The notes under the pieces are model-generated. The model saw only the letters and a list, made by a program, of their open reading frames with translations, did no database searches and had not been told where the DNA came from. Below are positions 55,502-62,869 of a stretch of 64,000 bases of DNA, in pieces. Every line of letters starts with the position of its first letter. Position 1 is the first letter of the stretch. Source of the stretch: Micromonospora olivasterospora (GTDB lineage: Bacteria > Actinomycetota > Actinomycetes > Mycobacteriales > Micromonosporaceae); the NCBI RefSeq assembly GCF_007830265.1, contig NZ_VLKE01000001.1:4774001-4838000 (forward strand), written 5' to 3'. The position numbers were made by a program, and so were the translations under genes.

Positions 55502-56259
55502 GTGAGCTGGTCACCAACCGCATCCACGCCAGCGCCACCAAACTCGGCCTGCCTCACCTGGCCAAGACGCTGCGGGAACTCACCGGCCGGGCCGACACCG
55601 AAGCCATGGGCTACCTGGAGTTCCTCGACCTCGTCCTGGAAGAGGAACTCGCCGTCCGCGACGAACGCCGCTTCCGCGCCGGGCTACGCCTGTCGAAGCT
55701 GCCGCACCACAAGACCCTCGACGACTACGACTTCAGCTTCCAACCCGACCTGGACCCCCGCAAGGTCCGTGACCTCGCGACCCTCGCATTCGTGCAGGCC
55801 AAGGCCAACGTCGCTCTCCTCGGCCCACCCGGCGTCGGCAAGACCCACATCGCCGTGTCCCTCGCGGTCGCCGCCTGCCGAGCCGGATTCACCGTCTACT
55901 TCACCACCCTCGACGACATGGTCCGCCACCTCACCGCCGCCGACGCGATCGGCCGCCTGGCCCGCAAGCTGCAAACCTACCTACGCCCCACCGTCCTGGT
56001 CATCGACGAAGTGGGCTACCAACCCCTCGAACGACCCGAGGCCAACCTCGTCTTCCAAGTGATCTCGAAACGCTACGAGAAGGGCTCCACCCTGCTGACC
56101 TCGAACAAAGGCTTCGGCGAATGGGGCCAAGTCTTCGGCGACGAGGTCCTGGCCACCGCCATCCTCGACCGGCTCCTGCACCACTGCGACGTCGTCCCCA
56201 TCAACGGCCCCAGCTACCGACTCAAGAACCGCCTCACCGCCATCGAGAACGTCGCCTGA
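55498..56259 (+). CDS. istB: IstB AAA+ transposition helper ATPase
   Basis: A 253-residue DnaC/DnaA-like ATPase that assembles on target DNA and activates IstA. Motifs: N-terminal helices ASATKLGLPHLAKTLRELTG, Walker A LGPPGVGKTHI (Lys115), Walker B VLVIDEVGY, sensor LLTSNKGFGEWG, and the C-terminal RLLHHCDVVPINGPSYRLKN typical of IstB. GTG 55498 overlaps istA's stop. The gene is intact and could serve related IS21 copies in trans. Confidence 0.96.
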   Translation: MSELVTNRIHASATKLGLPHLAKTLRELTGRADTEAMGYLEFLDLVLEEELAVRDERRFRAGLRLSKLPHHKTLDDYDFSFQPDLDPRKVRDLATLAFVQAKANVALLGPPGVGKTHIAVSLAVAACRAGFTVYFTTLDDMVRHLTAADAIGRLARKLQTYLRPTVLVIDEVGYQPLERPEANLVFQVISKRYEKGSTLLTSNKGFGEWGQVFGDEVLATAILDRLLHHCDVVPINGPSYRLKNRLTAIENVA

Positions 56260-56510
56260 TGCCCACCCCGGACGACCCCGCAGCCACCAGCGACACCAAC
56301 CGCGGCGACCTGCTGCAACTCCTGCTCCAGATCTGCGAGGACTTCCTCGCCCGCACCACTCCGGCGACCCACCACGAGGTCGACACCCTCCTACGCGCCC
56401 GCGGCATCACCGGCGGACCCGGATGGCTGATCGACATGCTCGGCCTCACCCGCCTGCGCCTGCAAGACGCAACCCACCGTGACGAACAAGGCGCCCACCA
56501 CGACACCTGA
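56259..56510 (+). CDS. small accessory ORF of the IS21 element
   Basis: An 83-residue protein starting in the TGATG overlap with istB: PTPDDPAATSDTNRGDLLQL and ICEDFLARTTPATHHEVDTL, then LRARGITGGPGWLIDMLGLT. Helical, acidic N-terminus, ends 52 bp before the right IS end. Some actinomycete IS21-type elements carry such a third reading frame. Function unknown; its coupling to istB argues it is translated. Confidence 0.65.
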   Translation: MPTPDDPAATSDTNRGDLLQLLLQICEDFLARTTPATHHEVDTLLRARGITGGPGWLIDMLGLTRLRLQDATHRDEQGAHHDT

Positions 56511-56589
56511 CCTCTGCAAGATCAGCCGTACTCACCTCTGCACTCCAACGAGTACCCCGACACCGTGGTTGCGGGACGTTTCCGAGACG

Positions 56590-56727
56590 ATGTCCGGCAT
56601 GACGATCGCCTCCGCCGTCGCGCCGGCCGGCGGCGCGCAGCCGCACGACCGGATCCGCGTCGGGTACGCGCGGGTGTCGACCCGCGGCCAGGACGAGCAG
56701 GTGCTGCAGGACAGCGGTGCTGCTCGC
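56590..56727 (+). pseudogene. N-terminal fragment of a serine resolvase/invertase
   Basis: ATG 56590 opens SGMTIASAVAPAGGAQPHDR followed by IRVGYARVSTRGQDEQVLQD: the strand and catalytic Ser block (YARVST) of small serine recombinases, which continue with a Leu-Ala-Ala-Gly pattern. Here similarity stops at about residue 40 and the sequence becomes the complement of the tspO remnant. Start is 28 bp beyond the IS21 right end. Clearly truncated and inactive. Confidence 0.7.
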
Positions 56728-56744
56728 GCCGAGAGCCGGTTGAC

Positions 56745-56948
56745 CAGCGTTACCGTTGTTTTCGGGCTGGAAGCTACGGCTAGGCCGTACAGCGGGGTCC
56801 ACACGGCGGGGAAGGCCGCGGCGGGTGGCTGCCAGGAGGGCTTGCGCAGCCGGCGGTACCAGCGGGTCGACGGGTCTGTCGCCGCGGCGCCGATCGCCGC
56901 GGTCAGCGCGACGGCGGCGCTGGTTCTGATCCACATCGGCGTCCTCAT
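56745..56948 (-). pseudogene. truncated TspO/MBR-family protein
   Basis: The minus strand from ATG 56948 reads RTPMWIRTSAAVALTAAIGA and DPSTRWYRRLRKPSWQPPAA, AFPAVWTPLYGLAVAS: first membrane helix and the conserved KPSWQPP...VWTPLYGL loop of TspO (tryptophan-rich sensory, porphyrin-binding) proteins. The remaining four helices are absent; the resolvase fragment takes over near 56730-56745. This gives the right border of the accessory region. ATG 56936 is an alternative start. Confidence 0.75.
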
Positions 56949-56996
56949 CACAGTTGCATACCCGGAAAGCCGGAGATCGAGCGTCGCGCCGGCCGG

Positions 56997-57926
56997 TCAG
57001 CCGGCGGCGGCGACGAGCCGGCGGATCTCGGCGGCGGCCGGATGCTGCGGCGCCAGTGCGAGGAACCGGCGCAGCGTCGCCGCCGCCTCGGGGGAGCGGC
57101 GGTCGCGCTGCGCCAGCCCAAGCACCAGCAGGCCGTCGGGGGAGTCCGGGGCGCGGGCCAGCACCGCCCGCGCCGACTCCTCCGCCCCGGCCGAGTCGCC
57201 GGCCCGCAGCAGCGCGAACGCGAGGCGCAGCCGGATCGCGTCGTCGGGCCGGTCCCGCAGTGCCTCCTCGTACATCCGCGCGGCGGCGTCGTAGCGCTGC
57301 TGTTCCTCCAGGTCCCGGGCCAGCCCCACCGCGACCGTCACCGGGTCGGCGGGCTCGGGCCGCGCGCCCGGCCGGTCGAGCCGGCCGGCGGCCACCGCGA
57401 CCGACGCGACGAGGGCGACCACCCCGACCGAGCATGCCTGCCATGCCCGGCGGGTGCCCCGGCCGGTCGGCGTCGTCCCGTCGGCGGCGGGGCGCCCGTC
57501 CCCTGCCGGTTGCTCGCGGCGCGGGACGGGGGCGGCCGAAGCCGCGCGGGGCCGCAACGTGCGCAGGGCCGCGTACCCGGCGCCCAGCAGGGCCAGCGCG
57601 GGTACGGCCCAGAGCAGCGGGCCGGCCGGGCCGGGCGCGTCGGCCAGCACCTCCCGGCCGTACCGCTCGACGAACCACCGGCGGATCTCCTCGGCGTCCC
57701 GGCCCTGCGCGACCTGGTCCGCGACCGCCTGCCGCATCGCCGCCGCGATCGGTGAGCGGGAGTCGGCGACCGACTCGCCCTCGCAGGCCGGGCAGCGCAG
57801 CCCGGCGGCCACGGCGCGTACCGGGTCCTGACCGTCGGCGCCGCCCGCCGACCGGGCCAGTCCGGCACCGGCCGCGGCGAGCAGCGCCGCGGCCACGAGC
57901 GCCCCGAGGGCCCGACGCCACCTCAT
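56997..57926 (-). CDS. ccmH: cytochrome c maturation protein CcmH with C-terminal TPR (CcmI-like) region
   Basis: Last gene of the ccm operon, 309 residues. Signal/anchor helix at the N-terminus (RALGALVAAALLAAAGAGLA), then the CcmH thiol-reductase domain with Cys45-Pro-Ala-Cys48 (GLRCPACEGESVADS) and RRWFVERYGREVLADAP, a second membrane helix (LLWAVPALALLGAGYAAL), a Pro/Arg-rich spacer, a third hydrophobic segment (CSVGVVALVASVAVAAG) and TPR repeats (YDAAARMYEEALRDRPDDA). It reduces apocytochrome cysteines and presents apoprotein to CcmF. Fusion of CcmH and CcmI functions is seen in several bacteria. ATG 57926 overlaps the CcmG stop. Confidence 0.9.
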   Translation of the reverse strand: MRWRRALGALVAAALLAAAGAGLARSAGGADGQDPVRAVAAGLRCPACEGESVADSRSPIAAAMRQAVADQVAQGRDAEEIRRWFVERYGREVLADAPGPAGPLLWAVPALALLGAGYAALRTLRPRAASAAPVPRREQPAGDGRPAADGTTPTGRGTRRAWQACSVGVVALVASVAVAAGRLDRPGARPEPADPVTVAVGLARDLEEQQRYDAAARMYEEALRDRPDDAIRLRLAFALLRAGDSAGAEESARAVLARAPDSPDGLLVLGLAQRDRRSPEAAATLRRFLALAPQHPAAAEIRRLVAAAG

Positions 57927-58477
57927 CCGGCCAGCAGCGGCGCCACCCGCTGTTCCAGCCACTGCCGGCTGACCACGCCCCGCTGTCGGTCGACGACCCG
58001 GCCGTTGCGGTCCACCAGGAACGTCTCGGGCACGCCTCGCACGCCCCAGTCGACCGCCCGGGTGCCGTCGGGGTCCGGCAGCACGGTCAACCCCTGTGCG
58101 CCGGTCTGCTCCAGCAGCGCCCGGACAGCCTCGGCGCCGTCCCGGACGTTCAGCCCGACCAGCCGCAGCCCGTGCGGGGACCAGCGCCGGCCGGCGTCGA
58201 CCAGCAGCGGCAACTCGTCGCGGCAGGGCCCGCACCAGGAGGCGAAGACGTTCACCAGCACCACCTCGCCGCGGGCGTCGGCCAGGTCGAACCGGCCGCC
58301 GTCGAGGGTGGCGCCCGCGAGCGCCGGGGCCGGCCCGGGTGTTGCGCCGTTCGTGGCGGTGTCCGGCGGCGGCGCGGGCGAGCGCAGGCCGAGAGCGAAG
58401 ACCGCGCCGAGGACGCCGGTCAGCGCCAGCACCAGCGCCGGGCCCGGACGGGGCGGCCGGAAACGGCGGCGGATCAT
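57923..58477 (-). CDS. ccmG: thiol:disulfide interchange protein CcmG (DsbE/ResA-like)
   Basis: A 184-residue membrane-anchored thioredoxin-fold reductase supplying electrons for haem attachment. N-terminal anchor (ALVLALTGVLGAVFALGL), Pro/Ala linker, then the fold with VLVNVFASWCGPCRDELPLL (Cys82/Cys85) and the cis-Pro loop GVRGVPETFLVDRNG. Both ends overlap neighbours by ATGA. Topology places the catalytic domain outside the membrane, as required. Confidence 0.95.
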   Translation of the reverse strand: MIRRRFRPPRPGPALVLALTGVLGAVFALGLRSPAPPPDTATNGATPGPAPALAGATLDGGRFDLADARGEVVLVNVFASWCGPCRDELPLLVDAGRRWSPHGLRLVGLNVRDGAEAVRALLEQTGAQGLTVLPDPDGTRAVDWGVRGVPETFLVDRNGRVVDRQRGVVSRQWLEQRVAPLLAG

Positions 58478-60525
58478 CCCGCCGCCCCGGCGACCGGCTC
58501 GGACCGCGTCCCGGCCGGACCCGGCTCGGACCGCGTCTCGGCCGGACCCGGCTCGGACCGCGTCTCGGCGGCGACCGGTTCGGACGTGGCCGGGGCGGCG
58601 GGCCGGCGGCGTGGGCGGGTGACGCCGACCGCCGCCACCAGACCCCCCGCGGCGGTCAGCGCGCCGCCGGCCCAGAGCAGCCCGACGAGCGGGTTGACCG
58701 CCAGCCGTACGGTGGCGCTGCCGCCGTCCGGGGCCACCGCGAGCAGCGTGACGTACGTGTCCCGCAGCGGCCCGGTGCGGATCGCCGGCACGGTGACGGT
58801 GGCGTCCCGACCGGGGTGGTAGCGCAGCGCGGGTGCCACCGTGCGCTCGCCGCCCGCCCCGGTCAGCCGCAGCCGCGCGCGCACCGTCATGGTGCCCGCG
58901 TCGGCGCTCCGGTCCACGCCGACCAGGCGCGCGGAGGCGCCGGGCACCCGCAGCGTCTCCCCGGTGCGGACCACCCGCTCCGCGTCGCGGCCGTACGCGG
59001 CGGACCCGGCCACGCCCACGGCGACCACGGCGATCCCGGCGTGCGCGACCAGCCCGGCGAACCGGCCGGGCGACCGCCGCCGGTGCCCGGTGGCGGCGGT
59101 GCCCCGGTCGCGCCGCAGTCGCTCGGCCAGCTCCGCGGCCACGCCGGTGAGCACGAACGCCGCCGCCCCGAACGCGGTCAGCGCGGCCGCGCCGGGCCGG
59201 CTGAGCAGCCCCACCGCCGCGACGGTGGTCAGCGCCACGCCCCCGGGCACGGCGAGCCGCCGGAGTCCCCCCGCGCGGGCCGTGACCGCCGGCAGCGTCC
59301 CCATGACCAGCAGCACGGCGACCGCCAGCGGTACCGCCGTCCGCTCGTAGTAGGGCGGACCCACCGACGCGCGGACGCCCCCGAGCGGGCCGGACAGCAG
59401 CGGGAAGACCGTGCCGATCAGCACCACCGCCGCGATCGTCACCAGCAGCACGCCGTTGACCAGTACGGCGGTGCCGCGGGACAACGCCGGCGCGCCGCGA
59501 CCGGGATCGGCGGCCGGGCCGGCGCGGCGGGGCGGCTCGGGCACCCGGCGGCCCGCCAGGAGGGTCGCCGCGACCACCGCCAGCAGGACGAAGCCGAGCA
59601 GCATCGGCCCCAGCGGCGAGTCCGTGAAGGCGTGCACGCTGGACACCGCCCCGGAGCGGGTGAGGAACGTGCCGAACAGCACCAGCACGAAGCTCGCGCA
59701 GGCCAGCACCAGGTTCCAGCCGGCCCGGCCGGTGCCGCGGCGGGTGGCGGTGTGCAGGAACGCGGTGGCGGTGAGCCACGGCAGCAGGGAGGCGTTCTCC
59801 ACCGGGTCCCACGCCCAGTAGCCGCCCCAGCCCAGCACCGCGTACGACCACCAGGCACCGAGCCCGATGCCCGCGGTCAGCGCCGCCCAGGCGGCCAGCG
59901 CCCACGGGCGGGCGGCCCGCAGCCAGTCCCGCCCCTGCGGCCCGGCCAGCGGCGCGGCGAGCGCGAACGCGAACGGCACCGCCAGGCCCAGGTAGCCGGC
60001 GTACAGCAGGGGCGGGTGCAGCCCCATCGCCGGGTGCTGCTGCAGCAGCGGGTTCGGGCCGGGGCCGTCGGCGGGCACCGGGCTGACCGGCCGGAACGGG
60101 TTGGCCGCGAACGCGGACAGCGCGAAGAAGAACACGGTCAGCGTGCTGACGACCGCCATCGCGTACGCGTGCAGCCGGGCCGGGTACCGGCGGCGGCGGG
60201 CCAGCAGGGCGGCGTACCCGGCGAGGACCAGCAGCCAGAGCAGCAGCGACCCGTCCAGCGCCGCCCAGAGGCTGGTCACGGTGTAGTAGACGGGGACGTG
60301 CCGGCCGCCGTTCTCCGCCACGAACGTAACGCCGAAGTCGTGCCCCAGCAGGGCGGCCTCCAGCAGGGCGCAGGCGGCGGCGGCAGCGCCGAGGGTCGCG
60401 GCGGTGGCCAGCCGGGCCGGTCGGGCCGGCGCGGCGAACAGGGCCACCCGCAGCCAGAGCAGGGCGGTCAGGGTCGCGCAGAGCAGCCCGGCGGCGAGGC
60501 TGGCGGTGCCGAGGTCACCGAGCAC
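58474..60525 (-). CDS. ccmF: cytochrome c haem lyase CcmF
   Basis: A 683-residue polytopic membrane protein with the haem-handling WWD motif WGGYWAWDPVENASLLPWL and conserved His in AMGLHPPLLYAGY and AFLHTATRR. About 14-15 hydrophobic segments precede a periplasm-type loop domain; the last 55 residues are an Ala/Glu/Pro/Arg repeat tail (AETRSEPGPAETRSEPGPAG), an unusual low-complexity end built from three to four near-identical 10-residue units at 58490-58570. It overlaps CcmE by 11 bp and CcmG by 4 bp. Confidence 0.95.
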   Translation of the reverse strand: MLGDLGTASLAAGLLCATLTALLWLRVALFAAPARPARLATAATLGAAAAACALLEAALLGHDFGVTFVAENGGRHVPVYYTVTSLWAALDGSLLLWLLVLAGYAALLARRRRYPARLHAYAMAVVSTLTVFFFALSAFAANPFRPVSPVPADGPGPNPLLQQHPAMGLHPPLLYAGYLGLAVPFAFALAAPLAGPQGRDWLRAARPWALAAWAALTAGIGLGAWWSYAVLGWGGYWAWDPVENASLLPWLTATAFLHTATRRGTGRAGWNLVLACASFVLVLFGTFLTRSGAVSSVHAFTDSPLGPMLLGFVLLAVVAATLLAGRRVPEPPRRAGPAADPGRGAPALSRGTAVLVNGVLLVTIAAVVLIGTVFPLLSGPLGGVRASVGPPYYERTAVPLAVAVLLVMGTLPAVTARAGGLRRLAVPGGVALTTVAAVGLLSRPGAAALTAFGAAAFVLTGVAAELAERLRRDRGTAATGHRRRSPGRFAGLVAHAGIAVVAVGVAGSAAYGRDAERVVRTGETLRVPGASARLVGVDRSADAGTMTVRARLRLTGAGGERTVAPALRYHPGRDATVTVPAIRTGPLRDTYVTLLAVAPDGGSATVRLAVNPLVGLLWAGGALTAAGGLVAAVGVTRPRRRPAAPATSEPVAAETRSEPGPAETRSEPGPAGTRSEPVAGAAG

Positions 60526-60925
60526 CGGCCGGCTCCGGGGATGCCGTGACCGGGCCGTACTCGTTGCCGTGCCGGACCACGACGTGGTCGGCGCGGAACA
60601 CGCCGTCGGTCGACAGGATGCCCTCGACCACCGCCCCCTCGCCCTCCCGGAACGTCTCCGGTGGCGCGCCGCGCTGCTCGACGGTGATCTCGCGGCCGCC
60701 CTCGGCGAGGCGGAAGACCACGAGATCGCCGCTGCGGCGCAGCGACCCGGGCACCACGTCGCCGCCGAGCCGGATCCGCTCCCGGGCTCCGGCGGGGTCG
60801 CCGAGCACCTCGGCGGGCGTGCGGTAGTAGGTGAGCGTGTCGGCCAGCGCGGCGGCGACCAGCAGCGCGCCGCCCGCTAGCGCCACGGCGACGACGGCGA
60901 CCCGGCCGGCCCGGCGGCGGCTCAT
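60515..60925 (-). CDS. ccmE: cytochrome c maturation haem chaperone CcmE
   Basis: A 136-residue membrane-anchored OB-fold protein that carries haem covalently from CcmC to CcmF. Anchor helix (VAVVAVALAGGALLVAAALA), then LTYYRTPAEVL, the strand IRLGGDVVPGSLRR, and the haem-binding C-terminus DHVVVRHGNEYGP with His119 and Tyr123, i.e. the His-x3-Tyr form. ATG 60925 overlaps the CcmC stop (ATGA); a longer upstream frame exists but is out-of-frame CcmC sequence. Confidence 0.94.
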   Translation of the reverse strand: MSRRRAGRVAVVAVALAGGALLVAAALADTLTYYRTPAEVLGDPAGARERIRLGGDVVPGSLRRSGDLVVFRLAEGGREITVEQRGAPPETFREGEGAVVEGILSTDGVFRADHVVVRHGNEYGPVTASPEPAGAR

Positions 60926-61679
60926 CCGACCCGGGCCGGGAGGCGGTCGGTGGCGGGGGCCGCGTCGGCGGCGAGCCGGCGTTCCAGGCGGACCACCCGG
61001 TGCAGCAGGACGCAGAGCGCGGCGAGCGTGGCGGCGGCCACGGCGAGCAGCAGGGCGGCGCCCATCCGCGGGTCGATCGGCGGACGCTCGGGGGCGAGCA
61101 CGGTGGCCTGCTGGTGCAGCGACCGCCACCAGACGACGGAGAAGTGCACCACCGGCACGAGCAGGAACCCAGCCGCGCCGAGGACCGCCGCCGCCCGGGC
61201 CACCCGGTGGTCGCCGCCGTCGCGGGCCCCGTCCGCTCGGCCACCGCGCGGCGCAGGGCCAGGTAGCCGGCGTACGCGAGCAGCAGCAGCGCGGTGCTGA
61301 CCAGCCGCGGGTCCCAGGCCCACCAGGTGCCCCAGACCAGCCGGCCCCAGATCGACCCGGTGGCGATGGCCACGCCGGTCAGGGTCACGCCGATCTCGGC
61401 GCCCGCCCGGGCGAACCGGTCCCAGCGCAGGTCGCCGCCGATCAGGTACGCCCCGCCCCCGGCGAGCACGACGGCGAACGCGGCGTACGCCACCCAGGCG
61501 ACGGGGACGTGGACGTACATCAGCCGCTGTGCCTGGCCCTGCACCTCGTCCGGCGGGGCGACCCAGCCCCCGGCCACCGTCGCCGCCGCCGCGAGTCCCC
61601 CGGCGAACCACGCCATGCTCCGGCGTGCGGCGGCCGCTCTGGCGGTGTCCGCGACGAGGTCCACGCTGCGGGCGCGCAT
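60922..61679 (-). CDS. ccmC: haem exporter/ligase CcmC, one frame break
   Basis: First gene of the operon: an integral membrane protein that loads haem onto CcmE. From ATG 61679: helix SMAWFAGGLAAAATVAGGWV, then QRLMYVHVPVAWVAYAAFAV (haem-ligand His), and the WWD motif WGRLVWGTWWAWDPRLVSTA. After LALRRAVAERTG the frame shifts near 61227 and continues ARDGGDHRVARAAAVLGAAG, FLLVPVVHFSVVWWRSLHQQ (second His) to TGA at 60922. One missing G/C in the GGGCCCC run accounts for it. Because the rest of the operon is intact, an indel sequence error is a serious possibility. Confidence 0.85.
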
Positions 61680-61802
61680 GATCTCCCTGTCCGCGCCCCG
61701 GGGCGCTGGCTCACGAGTGGTGGTGAAGCAGACGATAGCCCGTTGTGACCAATAATCCGGAGCCTTGGGAGAAAAGGGGGGATCTGGACCGTATGGCATC
61801 TA

Positions 61803-62858
61803 GTGTCCCTCCTGGTGGACACGACAGCGGACACGACCAGGACGGCGGCCCGGCGCGCCGGGCGGCGCGGGCGGCCCCGTCCGCTCCCGGCGCTGCCGGC
61901 GGCATGCGGCCTGCTCCTGCTCGCCGGCTGCTCCGGCGGCTCGCCGTCCGCCCTGGACGCCCACGGCGCGGGGGCGATCCGCGTGGCCAACCTGTGGTGG
62001 CTGCTGTTCTGGATCTCCGTGGCGGTCTTCGTCGAGGTCATGGCGCTGCTGGCCTGGGCGCTGGTGTTCCGCCGGGGAGCCGTCCGGGTGCGGCACGGCC
62101 AGCCGTTGCGCTTCGTCGCGATCGCCGGTGCGGGCGTGCCCCTGCTCATCCTCGTCGCCGTCTACGCGGTGGGCCTGCGCGACCTCGCCGCGCTCGGCAC
62201 GACGTCCGACCCGGACGCGCACACCGTCGAGGTGATCGGCCACAAGTGGTGGTGGGAGGTGCGGTACGAGGGCAGGTCGGGGGCCACGGCCAACGAGATC
62301 CACATTCCGGTCGGCGAGCGGGTACGGGTGCGCCTGCGCACCGCGGACGTGCTGCACAGCTTCTGGGTGCCGCAGCTCATGCCGAAGACCGACCTGATCA
62401 GCGGCGAGGTGCGCGAGACGTGGCTGCGGGCCGAGCGGCAGGGCAGCTACCGCGGCCAGTGCGCGGAGTACTGCGGGACCCAGCATGCGCACATGGCGTT
62501 CCTGGTCGTCGCCGAGAGCCGCGCGGACTTCGACGCCTACCTCGCCCGCCTCGACGCGCCGGCCCCCGCCCCCCGGACCGACGCCGAACGCCGCGGCCAG
62601 CAGACGTTCGTGCAGGGCACCTGCGCCGCCTGTCACTCGGTGCGGGGCACCGACGCGTCGGGACGGGTCGGACCCGACCTGTCGGACGTGGGCGCGCGCT
62701 GGAGCATCGGCGCCGGGGCGGTGCCCAACGACGCGGGCCACCTCGGCGGCTGGATCGCCAACTCCCAGACGGTCAAGCCGGGCAACTACATGCCGCCACA
62801 GCCGGTCCCCGCCGCGCAGCTGCCCGACCTTCTCGCCTACCTCCGCTCGCTGAAGTAG
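61803..62858 (+). CDS. ctaC: cytochrome c oxidase subunit II fused to cytochrome c (caa3-type)
   Basis: A 351-residue lipoprotein subunit. Lipobox LLLLAGC after a twin-Arg-rich N-terminus, two membrane helices (WLLFWISVAVFVEVMALLAW; VPLLILVAVYAVGL), then the CuA cupredoxin domain with EVIGHKWWWEV, His185 (HSFWVP) and Cys220-x3-Cys224-x3-His228-x2-Met231 (CAEYCGTQHAHM). A C-terminal class I cytochrome c domain follows with Cys274-x2-Cys277-His278 (CAACH) and distal Met in NYMPPQ. Such fusions accept electrons directly from the cytochrome bc complex. GTG 61803 is chosen; GTG 61815 is possible. ctaD follows after 11 bp; ccmC is divergent with a shared 123-bp intergenic region. Confidence 0.95.
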   Translation: MSLLVDTTADTTRTAARRAGRRGRPRPLPALPAACGLLLLAGCSGGSPSALDAHGAGAIRVANLWWLLFWISVAVFVEVMALLAWALVFRRGAVRVRHGQPLRFVAIAGAGVPLLILVAVYAVGLRDLAALGTTSDPDAHTVEVIGHKWWWEVRYEGRSGATANEIHIPVGERVRVRLRTADVLHSFWVPQLMPKTDLISGEVRETWLRAERQGSYRGQCAEYCGTQHAHMAFLVVAESRADFDAYLARLDAPAPAPRTDAERRGQQTFVQGTCAACHSVRGTDASGRVGPDLSDVGARWSIGAGAVPNDAGHLGGWIANSQTVKPGNYMPPQPVPAAQLPDLLAYLRSLK

Positions 62859-62869
62859 CGGGGGCGGAC

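Larger units (their letters stand above)
52392..56562 (+). mobile_element. IS21-family insertion sequence interrupted by an IS4-family element
   Basis: Ends are TGTCGGGGTAC... at 52392 and ...GTACCCCGACA at 56562. The inverted repeat extends about 50 bp with mismatches and includes TGGAGTGCAGAG and GCTGATCTTGCAGAGGT on both sides, the multiple terminal transposase sites typical of IS21. The flanking 5 bp CCGTG (52387-52391 and 56563-56567) are a target duplication, so it transposed as a unit. It carries istA (split), istB and a small third gene; without the nested IS it would be 2,624 bp. Confidence 0.92.

Noticed and set aside
17640..57000. tRNA-type attachment site bounding the accessory region
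   Set aside because: No tRNA gene or long direct repeat at the two borders was found by eye; the borders are IS debris and a deletion joint.
56954..60549. Long plus-strand frames (up to 817 codons) opposite the ccm genes
   Set aside because: They are Arg/Pro/Gly-rich shadows; the minus-strand genes have full family motifs and overlapping starts.
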